Positions 9,141 to 18,107 of a stretch of 64,000 bases of DNA are shown piece by piece. The DNA is from Limobrevibacterium gyesilva (lineage in GTDB: Bacteria; Pseudomonadota; Alphaproteobacteria; Acetobacterales; Acetobacteraceae): contig NZ_JAPDNT010000020.1 of the NCBI RefSeq assembly GCF_025989185.1, positions 1 to 64,000 of the forward strand, read 5' to 3'. The notes under the pieces were generated by a model, which saw only the letters and a list, made by a program, of their open reading frames with translations, did not search any database and had not been told where the DNA came from. The stretch's first letter is position 1. Each line of letters opens with the position of its first letter. The translations under genes and the position numbers were made by a program.

Positions 9141-9839
9141 TCAGCCGAGGGCCGCGACCAGGGCCTCGGCGCTGCGGCCATTGGCGATCCAGGCGGACCG
9201 CCCGTCCCAGTGCACGCCGCCCACGCGGGCGAAGGCATGGTTGGCGTTCGGGTAGACATGGGTGGCGACGGTCTTGTTGCCCTTTGCCGCCTCGATCACC
9301 TTCGCCTGGCCTTCCGGCGGAAAATACTCGTCCTTCCCGGCGATATGGACCAGCAGCGGCTTCGTCACCTTGCCGATGTCGCCGATCAGCCCGTCCAGCC
9401 CGACGCCGTAATAGGAGATGTTGACGTCAGCGTCGGATTGCTCGGCCATCATGAACGCGAGCCGCCCGCCCAGGCAGTAGCCCATGGTGCCGGCGCGGCC
9501 GTTGCAGCCCGGCAGCTTGCGCGCGGCGGCCAGCGTCGCCTTCAGGTCGCCGATGCCCTTGGCGGCATCGAACGCCTGCATCAGCGCGAACGCCTTCTGC
9601 CACTCCTCCGGCGTCTTGTCGGTCAGGTCCACGTTGCGCTCGATGCGCCAGAACAGGTCCGGCACCACCACGAGGAAGCCGAGATCGGCAACCTGGGCGG
9701 CGGTTTCGCGCATGGACTGGTTGACGCCGAAGATCTCCTGGATCAGCACCACCGCGCCGGCCGGCTTGTTCTTCGGCTCCACGAGATAGGCGTCGAAGCT
9801 GCCGGCGCCGTCGGGCGCGGCGATCTGGATGGTTGCCAT
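9141..9839 (-). CDS. Dienelactone hydrolase family protein
   Basis: 232-residue alpha/beta hydrolase of the dienelactone hydrolase family (carboxymethylenebutenolidase type). The Cys-His-Asp triad is visible as GYCLGG, GKDEYFPPEG and NANHAFAR. IQEIFGVNQSMRETA is the signature that supplies the oxyanion/glutamate region. It is cytoplasmic. Just upstream of the CoA-transferase genes, it could open a lactone in the same aromatic or acyl-CoA route, but members act on varied esters, so the substrate is open. The start is ATG 9839. Confidence 0.92.
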   Translation of the reverse strand: MATIQIAAPDGAGSFDAYLVEPKNKPAGAVVLIQEIFGVNQSMRETAAQVADLGFLVVVPDLFWRIERNVDLTDKTPEEWQKAFALMQAFDAAKGIGDLKATLAAARKLPGCNGRAGTMGYCLGGRLAFMMAEQSDADVNISYYGVGLDGLIGDIGKVTKPLLVHIAGKDEYFPPEGQAKVIEAAKGNKTVATHVYPNANHAFARVGGVHWDGRSAWIANGRSAEALVAALG

Positions 9840-9896
9840 GGCTCGGTTTCCCCCGCTCGGTTGTCCGCGGAACCATAGCGTCGTTGGCGGCGCGGA

Positions 9897-9919
9897 CCAG
9901 GGGGGCTCTGCCCCCCTGG
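9897..9919. terminator. GC-rich perfect hairpin after the decarboxylase gene
   Basis: CCAGGGGGGC and GCCCCCCTGG pair perfectly around a TCT loop. On the minus strand it sits 8 bases after the decarboxylase stop and before the dienelactone hydrolase. No U-run follows, so it may be an RNA-stabilising or Rho-assisted hairpin. Its form suggests a dispersed intergenic repeat. Confidence 0.5.
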
Positions 9920-9927
9920 CGCCAATG

Positions 9928-11058
9928 TCAGATGTAATGCTCGGCCAGCGGCGCGAAGCCGTTGAAGCGCTGGCTGGCATAGGTGGTCACGTAGGCGCCG
10001 GTGGACAGCAGCTCCACGCGGTCGCCCGAGGCCAGGGCCATCGGCAGCCGGTAGTTGCTGCGCTCGTACATGATGTCGGCGCCGTCGCAGGTCGGCCCCG
10101 CGATCGCCACCGGGCCGGTTTCGCCGCCGTCATGCGGCGTGGTAATGCGGTACTTGATCGCCTCGCCTTCGGTCTCCGCCAGCCCGCCGAAGCGGCCGAT
10201 GTCGAGATAGACCCAGCGGATCGGGTCGTCCTTCACCCGGCGGCAGACCAGCACCACCTCGGCGCTCACCACGCCGGCGTCGCCGACCACGAAGCGGCCG
10301 GGCTCGATCACGATCTCCGGCAGCGCGTTGCCGAAATGCCCGGTCATGGCCTGCATGATCGCGGTGGCGAAGCGGTCGATCCCCGGCACCTCGTCGCGGT
10401 AGCGGGTCGGGAAGCCGCCGCCCAGGTTGATCATGCGCAGGTTCACGCCGGCATCGCGCAGGTCGGTGAACAGCATGGCGACCTTGCCGATCGCCGCCTC
10501 GTAGGCCGCGGTGCTGGTCTGCTGGCTGCCGACATGAAACGACAGCCCGTACGGGTCCAGCCCCATCTCGCCGGCGCGCAGCATCAGCTCGCGCGCGGTC
10601 TCGACGTCGGTGCCGAACTTGCGCGACAGCGGCCAGTCGGCACCCGCGTTCTCGACCAGGATGCGGCAATAGACGCGGCTGCCCGGCGCATGGCGCGCAA
10701 GCTTCTCCAGTTCCTCGGCCGAATCGAAGGCGAACATGGTCACCCCGGCGGCATGCGCGCGCCGGATGGCCGAGGCCTTCTTGATGGTGTTGCCGTAGCT
10801 GACGCAGGCGGGGGTGGCGCCGGCCTCCAGGCACGCCTCCACCTCTTCGATGCCGGCGGCGTCGAAGCTGCTGCCCAGGCGCACCAGGCGCTCCAGGACC
10901 GGCCGGGCCGGATTGGCCTTCACGGCATAATAGATGCTGGCCAGCGGAAGGGCCGCGCGCAACGCGCGGAAATTGCTTTCCACGCGATCGATGTCGAGCA
11001 CCAGGCACGGCGTGGCCGGCTGCTGCTCAGCAAGGTAACGTGCGACCTTCGGAGTCAT
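9928..11058 (-). CDS. Type III PLP-dependent decarboxylase (ornithine/lysine decarboxylase)
   Basis: 376-residue alanine-racemase-fold decarboxylase related to eukaryotic-type ornithine decarboxylase, which makes putrescine (or cadaverine). YYAVKANP holds the PLP lysine (Lys47), LSFHVGSQ and INLGGGFP bind PLP phosphate, and VIEPGRFVV follows. The catalytic cysteine is in GPTCDGADIM. Length matches the short alphaproteobacterial ODC/LDC type. The start ATG 11058 has GGGAGG 7-8 bases upstream. Ornithine versus lysine preference cannot be read from these motifs. It is monocistronic, with a hairpin downstream. Confidence 0.92.
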   Translation of the reverse strand: MTPKVARYLAEQQPATPCLVLDIDRVESNFRALRAALPLASIYYAVKANPARPVLERLVRLGSSFDAAGIEEVEACLEAGATPACVSYGNTIKKASAIRRAHAAGVTMFAFDSAEELEKLARHAPGSRVYCRILVENAGADWPLSRKFGTDVETARELMLRAGEMGLDPYGLSFHVGSQQTSTAAYEAAIGKVAMLFTDLRDAGVNLRMINLGGGFPTRYRDEVPGIDRFATAIMQAMTGHFGNALPEIVIEPGRFVVGDAGVVSAEVVLVCRRVKDDPIRWVYLDIGRFGGLAETEGEAIKYRITTPHDGGETGPVAIAGPTCDGADIMYERSNYRLPMALASGDRVELLSTGAYVTTYASQRFNGFAPLAEHYI

Positions 11059-11373
11059 CGCGCGTGGCCTCCCTGGATGATGCGCCCGCCTGTGAAGGCG
11101 ACGGGTGCAGATTGCGAAACGGTCGAACGAACCAGCGACCAGACGATTGCCAGAACGCTTGACGTCGTTGCGTAACCCGGTCGGGACGACCGTTGGGGGC
11201 CAGAGGCACGTGCGTTGCTGCGTGGGGGGCCCACATAGGACCCCCACCCCCCCGGCGCAAGAAGATTTTTCGGGCAACGGGCAACACATGTTCCAGTGTC
11301 GCGTTACGATGTGCCAACCCATTGGCAATCCACGCGGGATTCGCCCGCTTCCTGCCGGGCGACGGAGGGACGG
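11059..11373. other. Divergent intergenic region, decarboxylase / YihY
   Basis: 315 bases. It contains a small dyad, CGGTCG-gga-CGACCG (11178-11192), and a G/C-run stem, GTGGGGG (11222-11228) with CCCCCAC (11241-11247). An AT-rich patch, gaagattttt, follows around 11260-11270. I see no open frame with protein-like sequence. Both promoters must lie here. Confidence 0.5.
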
Positions 11374-12267
11374 ATGGGCGGATCGCTGAACGCATGGCGC
11401 AAGCTGCGCCCGCGCATCGCCGGCTGGTGGCGGACGCTGTACCCCACGCTCGACCGCCTGCAGAGCCATCGCACCAGCCTCGCCGCGGCCGGCTGCGCCT
11501 TCTACGCGACGCTGGCGCTGTTTCCGGCCATCAGCATGCTCGTGTCGCTGTACGGGCTGATGTTCAACCCACAGACGGTCGAGCCCCAGCTGGAGCTGCT
11601 GCGGCCCCTGCTGCCGCCCGAGGCGTATCAGCTGATCGCACGGGGATTGCATGCCTTGGTGTCGCAGCCGGGCCGCTCGCTGGGCCTCAGCCTGGCGATC
11701 GGCGCCGGAGTGGCGCTCTGGAGCGCTTCCACCGGCACCAAGTCGGTGATCGCGGCCCTCAACCTTGCCTATGAGGAGACGGAGCGACGCGGGATCCTGC
11801 TGTTCCAGTTCATCGGGCTGGTGATGACGCTGGCGGCGATCCTGGGGGCGGTGTTGGCGGTGGCCCTGCTGGTGGCGCTCCCGGCAGTGGCCTCGTTTGT
11901 CGGCCTTCCGCCACATGCCGGCTGGCTGCTGCGCCTGGCGCCGCTGGGCGTGATGATGCTGTTCGTCTCCGCGAGCTTCGCCGCCCTCTACCGGTTCGGC
12001 CCATCCCGCCGGCCCGGGCGCACGTACCGCATCCTGCCGGGCACCGCGCTGGCCACGCTGCTCTGGCTCGGCGCCTCGGCGCTGTTTTCGATCTACGCCG
12101 CGGATATCGTCAGCTTTGACGCCACCTATGGCCCGCTGGGCGCCGTGGCCGGCGTGATGCTGTGGTTCTGGGTGTCGGCCTATGCCGTGCTGGCCGGGGC
12201 GGAGCTGAACTCCGCCCTGGAGCTGCAGGCCGAGCGGCGGGAGAGCGTCAGCGGATCAGTCCGGTAA
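11374..12267 (+). CDS. YihY/virulence factor BrkB family membrane protein
   Basis: 297-residue inner-membrane protein with about six hydrophobic segments. It carries the YihY/BrkB signature [20 protein letters not shown] near residue 32, [19 protein letters not shown], and a C-terminal [20 protein letters not shown]. Despite older RNase BN naming, the family function is not established. The start ATG 11374 has GGAGGGA upstream. The last 20 bases overlap the 3' end of convergent thiG. Confidence 0.9.
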   Translation: MGGSLNAWRKLRPRIAGWWRTLYPTLDRLQSHRTSLAAAGCAFYATLALFPAISMLVSLYGLMFNPQTVEPQLELLRPLLPPEAYQLIARGLHALVSQPGRSLGLSLAIGAGVALWSASTGTKSVIAALNLAYEETERRGILLFQFIGLVMTLAAILGAVLAVALLVALPAVASFVGLPPHAGWLLRLAPLGVMMLFVSASFAALYRFGPSRRPGRTYRILPGTALATLLWLGASALFSIYAADIVSFDATYGPLGAVAGVMLWFWVSAYAVLAGAELNSALELQAERRESVSGSVR

Positions 12268-13060
12268 GCGGGCTCGACGGGTCGGCGCCCATGCGCCGCG
12301 GCATCCGGCCGGCGAGATGGCACAGCCGCCCGGACTCCACCGCCAGCTTCATCGCCCGCGCCATCCGGACCGGGTCCTTGGCATGCGCGATGGCCGAATT
12401 GAGCAGCACCGCCGTGCAGCCCAGCTCCATGGCGATGGCGGCATCGGACGCGGTACCCACGCCGGCATCCACCAGCAGCGGCACTTTCGTCTGCTCGATC
12501 AGCATGGAGATCATCGCCGGGTTCTGGATGCCCAGGCCCGAGCCGATCGGCGCGCCCAGCGGCATGATGGCCACGCAGCCCATGTCCTCCAGCCGCTTCG
12601 CCGCCACCGGATCGTCGGAGCAATAGACCATCACCTCGAACCCGTCCTTGAGCAGCGCCTCCGCCGCCTCGAAGGTCGCGGCCATGTCCGGGTACAGATG
12701 CGGCGGCGGGCCCAGGACCTCCAGCTTCACCAGGTTCCAGCCGCCGGCCTCGCGGGCCAGGCGCAGGGTGCGGACCGCATCCCTGGCGGTGTGGCAGCCG
12801 GCGGTGTTGGGCAGGTAGGTGTATTTCTTGGGATCGACGTAATCCTGCAGCATCGGCGCGTTGGGGTCGGACAGGTTCACCCGGCGCACGGCCACGGTGA
12901 CCATCTCGGCCCCGCTCGCCTCGATCGCCGCCGCGGTCTCCTCCAGGTCCTTGTACTTGCCGGTGCCGACCACCAGGCGCGAGCGGAAATTCCGCCCCGC
13001 GACGGTCCAGACATCCTCGGCGCCCGCAACGAGCGCAGCCGTTCCAGTGATGCCGTCCAT
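12248..13060 (-). CDS. thiG: Thiazole synthase ThiG
   Basis: Condenses 1-deoxyxylulose-5-phosphate, dehydroglycine and ThiS-thiocarboxylate into the thiazole phosphate of thiamine. The 270-residue TIM barrel shows [20 protein letters not shown] with the imine-forming lysine, [13 protein letters not shown] and [17 protein letters not shown] for phosphate binding. It begins one base after the thiS stop (TGAcATG), so the sulfur carrier and synthase are coupled. The 3' end overlaps the convergent yihY gene by 20 bases. The rest of the thiamine pathway is not in the window. Confidence 0.96.
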   Translation of the reverse strand: MDGITGTAALVAGAEDVWTVAGRNFRSRLVVGTGKYKDLEETAAAIEASGAEMVTVAVRRVNLSDPNAPMLQDYVDPKKYTYLPNTAGCHTARDAVRTLRLAREAGGWNLVKLEVLGPPPHLYPDMAATFEAAEALLKDGFEVMVYCSDDPVAAKRLEDMGCVAIMPLGAPIGSGLGIQNPAMISMLIEQTKVPLLVDAGVGTASDAAIAMELGCTAVLLNSAIAHAKDPVRMARAMKLAVESGRLCHLAGRMPRRMGADPSSPLTGLIR

Positions 13061-13061
13061 G

Positions 13062-13274
13062 TCAGCCTCCACCGATAAAATGCACGATTTCCAACGAATC
13101 GCCCGACTCCAGCCAGGTCTGTGGATAGGCCGACCGGGGCACGATCTCCTCGTTGCGCTCGACCGCGACCTTGCGCGTGTCGAGCCCGATGCGCGCAAGC
13201 AGGCCCGCGACCGTCAGCGGCGTCTCGAAGGCCCGGTGTTCTCCGTTCAGGGTCAGGGTCAGTGCGTCGTCCAT
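13062..13274 (-). CDS. thiS: Sulfur carrier protein ThiS
   Basis: 70-residue ubiquitin-fold sulfur carrier. It ends in HFIGGG; the terminal Gly-Gly is adenylated and thiocarboxylated to deliver sulfur to Thi[16 protein letters not shown] and [13 protein letters not shown] are typical. It is directly followed by thiG. The leader upstream contains a strong terminator-like hairpin about 35 bases before the start, which could control entry into the operon. Confidence 0.94.
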   Translation of the reverse strand: MDDALTLTLNGEHRAFETPLTVAGLLARIGLDTRKVAVERNEEIVPRSAYPQTWLESGDSLEIVHFIGGG

Positions 13275-13302
13275 GTGACCACTATGGGCATCCCTGCCGC
13301 CG

Positions 13303-13344
13303 TGAACAAGAAAGCCCCGCCGCGCATTCTGCCGGCGCGGCGGG
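13303..13344 (-). terminator. Terminator-like hairpin in the thiS leader
   Basis: Read on the minus strand, CCCGCCGCGC (13344-13335) and GCGCGGCGGG (13325-13316) form a perfect 10-base stem with a 9-base loop. The sequence gctttcttgtt follows. It ends about 30 bases before the thiS start, so it can only act on a transcript starting upstream on the minus strand, as an attenuator. No TPP aptamer motif was found beside it. Confidence 0.55.
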
Positions 13345-13417
13345 CGGATCTGCGCCGCGCGCCCGGCAGCGATGGGCGCATTGAAGCGACACGGTCCGAC
13401 ATGCTAGGCGACAGCAC

Positions 13418-13876
13418 ATGTCGACACCCCCCCTGCCGCTGATCGCCGTGCTGAACGGGCCCAACATGAACATGTTGGGTCTGCGGCAGCCGCATGTGTA
13501 CGGCCGCGCCACCCTCGACGATGTCGAGGCGTTGTGCGCCGAAACCGCCGAGGAGCTCGGACTGGCCATCGATTTCCGCCAGACCAACGGCGAAGGCGAG
13601 CTGGTGTCCTGGGTGCAGGAATGCCGCGGGCGGGCGGCCGGCATCGTGATCAACCCCGCCGGCTACACCACCACCTCGATCGCGCTGATGGACGCGCTGC
13701 TGGCCAGCGAGCTGCCGGTGATCGAGGTGCACGTGACCAACATCCATCGCCGCGAGGAGTTCCGCCAGCACTCCTACGTCTCCAAGGCCGCCGTCGGCGT
13801 CATCTGCGGCCTGGGTGTCACCGGATATGCCCTGGCGCTGACGGCCATGGCCGAACTGCTGGAGGAGCGCCCGTGA
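13418..13876 (+). CDS. aroQ: Type II 3-dehydroquinate dehydratase
   Basis: Third step of the shikimate pathway, 3-dehydroquinate to 3-dehydroshikimate. The 152-residue dodecamer-type enzyme has LNGPNMNMLGLRQPHVYG with the catalytic Tyr/Arg loop, INPAGYTTTSIALMDAL, and HVTNIHRREEFRQHSYVS with the catalytic His. It heads aroQ-accB-accC, a common bacterial arrangement; the stop overlaps the GTG start of accB (GTGA). A TTGAAG hexamer at 13381 with gctagg about 17 bases on may be its promoter. Confidence 0.96.
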   Translation: MSTPPLPLIAVLNGPNMNMLGLRQPHVYGRATLDDVEALCAETAEELGLAIDFRQTNGEGELVSWVQECRGRAAGIVINPAGYTTTSIALMDALLASELPVIEVHVTNIHRREEFRQHSYVSKAAVGVICGLGVTGYALALTAMAELLEERP

Positions 13877-14322
13877 CGTCACTTCCCTTCGACGCCGAGG
13901 CCGTGCGGTCGCTGGCGGTCATCCTTGCCGACACCGGCCTGACCGAGATCGAGATCGAGGGCAAGGAAGGCCGGATCCGCGTGGTCCGCGCCCCCGCGCC
14001 CGTGGCCGCGGCGACCGTGGCGGTGGCGCCGGTGGCGGCTGCCGCCGTGCCCGTGCCGGTGGCGGCAGAGCCGGACGACGCATCGCATCCCGGCGCCGTG
14101 CTCAGCCCCATGGTCGGCATCGCCTATCTGGCGCCCGAGCCTGGGGCGCAGCCCTTCGTCGCGTCCGGGCAGGCGGTCACGGCCGGGCAGACCCTGCTGC
14201 TGATCGAGGCGATGAAGACCTTCAACCAGATCAAGGCCCCGAAGGACGGCGTCGTCACCCGCATCCTGGTGACCGCCGGCGCGCCAGTGGAATATGGTCA
14301 GCCGCTGATGATCCTGGAATAG
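13873..14322 (+). CDS. accB: Acetyl-CoA carboxylase biotin carboxyl carrier protein
   Basis: Carries biotin between the carboxylase and carboxyltransferase of acetyl-CoA carboxylase in fatty-acid synthesis. The 149-residue protein has an N-terminal helical segment and an Ala/Pro/Val linker (residues 37-68). The C-terminal biotinyl domain has the lysine in [11 protein letters not shown]. Start GTG 13873 overlaps the aroQ stop and gives the expected N-terminus [12 protein letters not shown]; no ATG fits. accC follows after 4 bases. Confidence 0.95.
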   Translation: MTSLPFDAEAVRSLAVILADTGLTEIEIEGKEGRIRVVRAPAPVAAATVAVAPVAAAAVPVPVAAEPDDASHPGAVLSPMVGIAYLAPEPGAQPFVASGQAVTAGQTLLLIEAMKTFNQIKAPKDGVVTRILVTAGAPVEYGQPLMILE

Positions 14323-14326
14323 CCGC

Positions 14327-15667
14327 TTGTTCCAGAAGATCCTCATCGCCAACCGCGGCGAGATCGCGCTGCGCATCCAGCGCGCCTGCCGCGAGCTTGG
14401 CATCCCCACCGTCGCCGTCCATTCCACCGCCGATGCCGAGGCGATGCATGTGCGCCTGGCCGACGAGAGCGTGTGCATCGGCCCGCCGCCGGCACGCGAT
14501 TCCTATCTGAACGTGCCCGCGCTGCTGTCGGCCGCCAGCATCACCGGCGCCGACGCGATCCATCCGGGCTACGGCTTCCTGTCCGAGAATGCCGCCTTCG
14601 CCGACATGGTGGAGGCGCATGGCCTGACCTTCATCGGCCCGTCCGCCGCGCATATCCGCATGATGGGCGACAAGATCGCCGCCAAGTCCGCCATGGCGTC
14701 GCTGGGCGTGCCGCTGGTCCCCGGCTCCGACGGCGAGGTGGCCGACATGGACGAGGCGGCGCGGGTTGCCGCCCGCATCGGCTATCCCGTGCTGATCAAG
14801 GCGGCCGCCGGCGGTGGCGGGCGCGGCATGAAGGTCGCGAGCAGCGCCGACGGGCTGGAGGAGGCATGGCGCGTCGCCCGCGCCGAGGCCCGCGCCGCCT
14901 TCGGCAACGACGCGGTCTATATCGAGAAATACCTCGACCGCCCGCGCCATATCGAGCTGCAGATCCTGGCCGACAGCCACGGCAACGTGGTCCATTTCGG
15001 CGAGCGCGACTGCAGCCTGCAGCGCCGCCACCAGAAGCTGCTGGAAGAGGCCGGCTCGCCGGCGCTCACCGCCGCGGCGCGCGACGCCCTGGGGGCGACC
15101 GTCACCGCCGCGCTGTCGCAGCTGGGCTACCGCAACGCCGGCACGCTCGAATTCCTCTACCAGGACGGGCAGTTCGCGTTCATCGAGATGAACACCCGCC
15201 TGCAGGTGGAGCACCCGGTGACCGAGATGGTCTGCGGGGTGGACCTGGTGCGCGAGCAGATCCGCATCGCCGCCGGCCAGGACCTCGGCTACACCCAGTC
15301 CGACGTGACCTTCACCGGCCACGCGATCGAGTGCCGGATCACCGCGGAAGACCCGGAAACCTTCACCCCGACCCCCGGCCGCGTCACCGCGTTCCACGCC
15401 CCGGGCGGGCTTGGGGTGCGCGTGGATTCGGCCCTCTACGCCGGGTATGTCGTGCCGCCCTACTACGACAGCATGATCGCCAAGCTGATCGTGCATGCCC
15501 CCAGCCGCGCCGAAGCGATCGCACGGCTGCGGCGCAGCTTGGCGGAGTTCGCGGTGGTCGGCATCAAGACCACCCTGCCGCTGCACCAGCGCATCGTCGA
15601 GGACCCGCAATTCCAGGCGGGCGACTATACGATCCACTGGCTCGAGCGCTTCGTCGCGGCGACGTAA
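14327..15667 (+). CDS. accC: Acetyl-CoA carboxylase biotin carboxylase subunit
   Basis: ATP-grasp enzyme that carboxylates biotin on AccB. The 446-residue protein starts [20 protein letters not shown]. It has the ATP-binding loop [28 protein letters not shown], and [16 protein letters not shown] with the metal-binding Glu/Asn and catalytic Arg. The start is TTG 14327, the only start compatible with the conserved N-terminus, 4 bases after accB. The translational unit aroQ-accB-accC is tight; aat follows after 46 bases. Confidence 0.97.
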   Translation: MFQKILIANRGEIALRIQRACRELGIPTVAVHSTADAEAMHVRLADESVCIGPPPARDSYLNVPALLSAASITGADAIHPGYGFLSENAAFADMVEAHGLTFIGPSAAHIRMMGDKIAAKSAMASLGVPLVPGSDGEVADMDEAARVAARIGYPVLIKAAAGGGGRGMKVASSADGLEEAWRVARAEARAAFGNDAVYIEKYLDRPRHIELQILADSHGNVVHFGERDCSLQRRHQKLLEEAGSPALTAAARDALGATVTAALSQLGYRNAGTLEFLYQDGQFAFIEMNTRLQVEHPVTEMVCGVDLVREQIRIAAGQDLGYTQSDVTFTGHAIECRITAEDPETFTPTPGRVTAFHAPGGLGVRVDSALYAGYVVPPYYDSMIAKLIVHAPSRAEAIARLRRSLAEFAVVGIKTTLPLHQRIVEDPQFQAGDYTIHWLERFVAAT

Positions 15668-15713
15668 TCCCGCGGCCATAGCCCCGCGGCCTGGATTTCG
15701 GCAAACTGCCCCC

Positions 15714-16427
15714 ATGTCGCAACGATCCTTCGAGATCACGCCGGAACTGATGCTGCGTGCCTACCGGGCCGGGCTGTTCCCCATGGCTGAGACCCGCCGC
15801 AGCGACCGCCTCTACTGGCTCGACCCGGAAATGCGCGGCGTGCTGCCGCTGGAGGGCTTCCACCTGCCGCGCCGGCTGCGGCGCACGGTGCTGTCCGGCA
15901 CGTTCGAGGTCGCGGTGGACCGTGACTTCCGCGCCGTCATCGCCGGCTGCGCCGCAGCGTCCCCGGGCCGCGAGGACACCTGGATCAACCCGCAGATCGA
16001 GCATTTGTTCACGCAACTGCATGTCCTGGGCCATGCGCACTCGGTGGAGTGCCGGCAGGGCGGCAGGCTGGTCGGCGGCCTGTACGGCGTTGCCGTCGGC
16101 GGGGCGTTCTTCGGCGAGAGCATGTTCAGCCGCGCCCGGGACGCCTCGAAGGTGGCGCTCGTCCACCTGGTCGCACGGCTGCGCCTGGGGGGATTCCGCC
16201 TTCTCGACACCCAGTTCGTCACCGAGCACCTGACCCAGTTCGGCGCCGTCGAAATCCCGCGCGACACCTACAAGTCACTGCTCGTCCGCGCCGTCGACCT
16301 GCCGGCGCACTGGCTGCATGACGTCGCCACCACCGCGCTGGAAGCGGAGTTCCAGGCGCTGGCGGGAGAGGGGAAGAACGCGCAGCCGGGGCTCCGTCCG
16401 TGGCATGGCGGCGCGCAACGCACCTAG
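15714..16427 (+). CDS. aat: Leucyl/phenylalanyl-tRNA-protein transferase
   Basis: Adds Leu or Phe to N-terminal Arg/Lys of proteins, creating N-degrons for ClpS/ClpAP. The 237-residue protein shows [15 protein letters not shown], the acceptor-site region [23 protein letters not shown] and [18 protein letters not shown]. Length matches the family. The TAG stop (16425-16427) lies in the CTAG end of a palindromic repeat, so the last residues of the ancestral protein may have been altered when the repeat arrived. Confidence 0.95.
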   Translation: MSQRSFEITPELMLRAYRAGLFPMAETRRSDRLYWLDPEMRGVLPLEGFHLPRRLRRTVLSGTFEVAVDRDFRAVIAGCAAASPGREDTWINPQIEHLFTQLHVLGHAHSVECRQGGRLVGGLYGVAVGGAFFGESMFSRARDASKVALVHLVARLRLGGFRLLDTQFVTEHLTQFGAVEIPRDTYKSLLVRAVDLPAHWLHDVATTALEAEFQALAGEGKNAQPGLRPWHGGAQRT

Positions 16428-16554
16428 TGTCCTGAATCTGAAGTTCGCATAGGTGGCGAACTTCAGATTCAGGACACTAGCCCTTTGTTTTCTGTGGCCT
16501 GCTGGCCCCTGCGTCCGCCGCAAGATGCGGCGAACTTCGGGGGCAGGACACTAG
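16424..16554. repeat. Two-hairpin CTAG-bounded repeat, copy 1
   Basis: Hairpin A (16424-16480) has perfect 25-base arms with a 7-base loop. It is followed by hairpin B (about 16494-16554), imperfect, whose right arm matches the right arm of A at gcgaactt and ggacactag. Both outer ends are CTAG. The left CTAG contains the TAG of aat; the right CTAG contains the TAG (minus strand) of the O-antigen-ligase-like gene. No transposase is encoded. It resembles a MITE with TA target duplication; a bidirectional terminator is a compatible role. Confidence 0.8.
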
Positions 16555-17918
16555 CGCAATGCCAAGGGGCGTGATCGCGGTGCCGCGGGCGTCGGGCCGA
16601 TCCGCGCCTCCGCGACAAGGCAGAGCGCCACCACGAACCAGAAGATCGGAACGCGGACGACCAGGTTGGTCAGACTGAAGACCCCGAGTCCGCACAGCAG
16701 CGCGGTGAGCCCGGCGACCCGGGCCCGGTAGGAGACGGCGAAGGCCGTCGCCATCAGCCAGACGAAGCCCAGGACGGCAATGACACCCCCCTGGGTGAAG
16801 AGATCGAGCGGCGTGTTATGGGCCTCGAAGTTCGGCATGCCGTTCGGCGTCGGGTGATCGCCGGTGTCCAGACCCGGCTCGGTCTGCCGTGCCGTCACGA
16901 TGGACGACGGAATTGGCAGATGTGGTCCTGGCCCCAGGCCGAGCATCCCGGCCTCGATCCCCCGGCTGATGGCTTCGCGCCAGAGCTCAAGCCGCGTGTC
17001 GGCCTCCGCCGCGGCCTCCTTGCCGCCGTTCTTCATCAATCCCATGGCCAGGCTCTGCGAGTCGGCGACGGCGGAAAGGCCGAACGGGACGAGCGAGGCC
17101 AGCAGCAACGGCGCGGTGGTGACGGCGAGCAGCGCGACCCTGGGCCGCAGCATCATCTTCCGCTCTCGCGAGACGAGCCAGACCCGCATCTTGATGGCAA
17201 GAAAGACCGGCCCGGCCGCCATGAGCGCGAACGTGAACGTGTCCGTCTTCGTCGCCCGGCCAATGAAGAGCGGCGGAATCGCGCACGCCACGGCGCCGAT
17301 CCACTCCCCGCGCCGCGTTGCCGTGTCGGCCAGATGCAGCGCCAGAAGCACGAGCACCGCGCACAGCAGCGCCAGCTGGTTCGGGTTGTTGGACCAGCCC
17401 CGGAACCGGTCCCCGAACCAGGGGTCGATGATCGGGAGGTCGACCAGCCCCCAGGCTCCGGCAAGCTGCGGCGTGAGCAACGCGGCCCCGAGCGCCAACA
17501 GGATCCAGCCGACCCGGTGCAAACGCGCGCCGGCATCGAGCCCTGCCACGCTCAGGCAACTGACGGCTGCCACGAGCGGATAGGCCATGACGTCGTGCAG
17601 GAACCAGACGGGATCGTGAACGTCCTGGATCGCAAGGGCGGTCAGCGTGCCCAGCGTCTCGGCGAAGGCGAACAGCGCCCAGAAGATCAACATCCGCGAC
17701 AGCGGGATCGTCAGCGGCGGACCGAGACGGGCCACCTCGCGGACCAACGCCAACAGAACCCAGATCACCAGGCACATCTCGCCAGGCCCGATCGGCAGGC
17801 CGCCGAGCCGGAATTGGGAGGCCATCGTCAGAAGAAGGCCCAGCGCCAGCAGCGCATCCAACGCGATCTGTCCTCTTGAACGGGAATCCCCGGAGGCCTG
17901 GTCTTCCGGCGACCACAT
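16551..17918 (-). CDS. O-antigen ligase family polytopic membrane protein
   Basis: 455-residue inner-membrane protein with about 10-12 hydrophobic segments and one large periplasmic loop. FEAHNTPLDLFTQGGVIAVLG carries the HN motif common to WaaL and Wzy_C-type ligases/polymerases, which transfer or polymerise undecaprenyl-linked glycans. Start ATG 17918 is fixed by AGGAGG 6 bases upstream; the open frame upstream is not coding. The stop is in a repeat-derived CTAG. No other polysaccharide gene is adjacent, so ligase versus polymerase (or exopolysaccharide role) is undecided. Confidence 0.82.
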   Translation of the reverse strand: MWSPEDQASGDSRSRGQIALDALLALGLLLTMASQFRLGGLPIGPGEMCLVIWVLLALVREVARLGPPLTIPLSRMLIFWALFAFAETLGTLTALAIQDVHDPVWFLHDVMAYPLVAAVSCLSVAGLDAGARLHRVGWILLALGAALLTPQLAGAWGLVDLPIIDPWFGDRFRGWSNNPNQLALLCAVLVLLALHLADTATRRGEWIGAVACAIPPLFIGRATKTDTFTFALMAAGPVFLAIKMRVWLVSRERKMMLRPRVALLAVTTAPLLLASLVPFGLSAVADSQSLAMGLMKNGGKEAAAEADTRLELWREAISRGIEAGMLGLGPGPHLPIPSSIVTARQTEPGLDTGDHPTPNGMPNFEAHNTPLDLFTQGGVIAVLGFVWLMATAFAVSYRARVAGLTALLCGLGVFSLTNLVVRVPIFWFVVALCLVAEARIGPTPAAPRSRPLALR

Positions 17919-18037
17919 TCGGCCTCCTGGAGCGTCCAAGGCAACGAAACTTGCAATGAAGTGATGGTCGGGGGCGGCGAAAGCGGGCTTTGGACCGGCG
18001 CCTTGGCCCTGCGTGCTGTTCCTGCCGCCGCGGGCCT

Positions 18038-18076
18038 GTAACGTGCATCCGCCGTGGTGTGTCAGACGTAACGTGC
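18038..18076. promoter_or_regulatory. Direct repeats GTAACGTGC upstream of msrQ
   Basis: GTAACGTGC occurs at 18038-18046 and 18068-18076, exactly 30 bases apart (about three helical turns), 32-62 bases before the msrQ start. The phasing suggests two sites for one regulator; the identity is unknown. Confidence 0.35.
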
Positions 18077-18107
18077 GTGCCCGGTTGGTGGCGGTTAGGG
18101 TGGGGAA

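Noticed and set aside
13345-13417. TPP riboswitch upstream of thiS
   Set aside because: I looked for the ctgaga and acc...gatctggataatgccagcg-type conserved segments on the minus strand and found none.
16424-16554. CRISPR or ordinary REP element
   Set aside because: No spaced repeat array. The stem foot is CTAG rather than the GTAG-type foot of REP sequences, so it is reported as an unclassified palindromic repeat.
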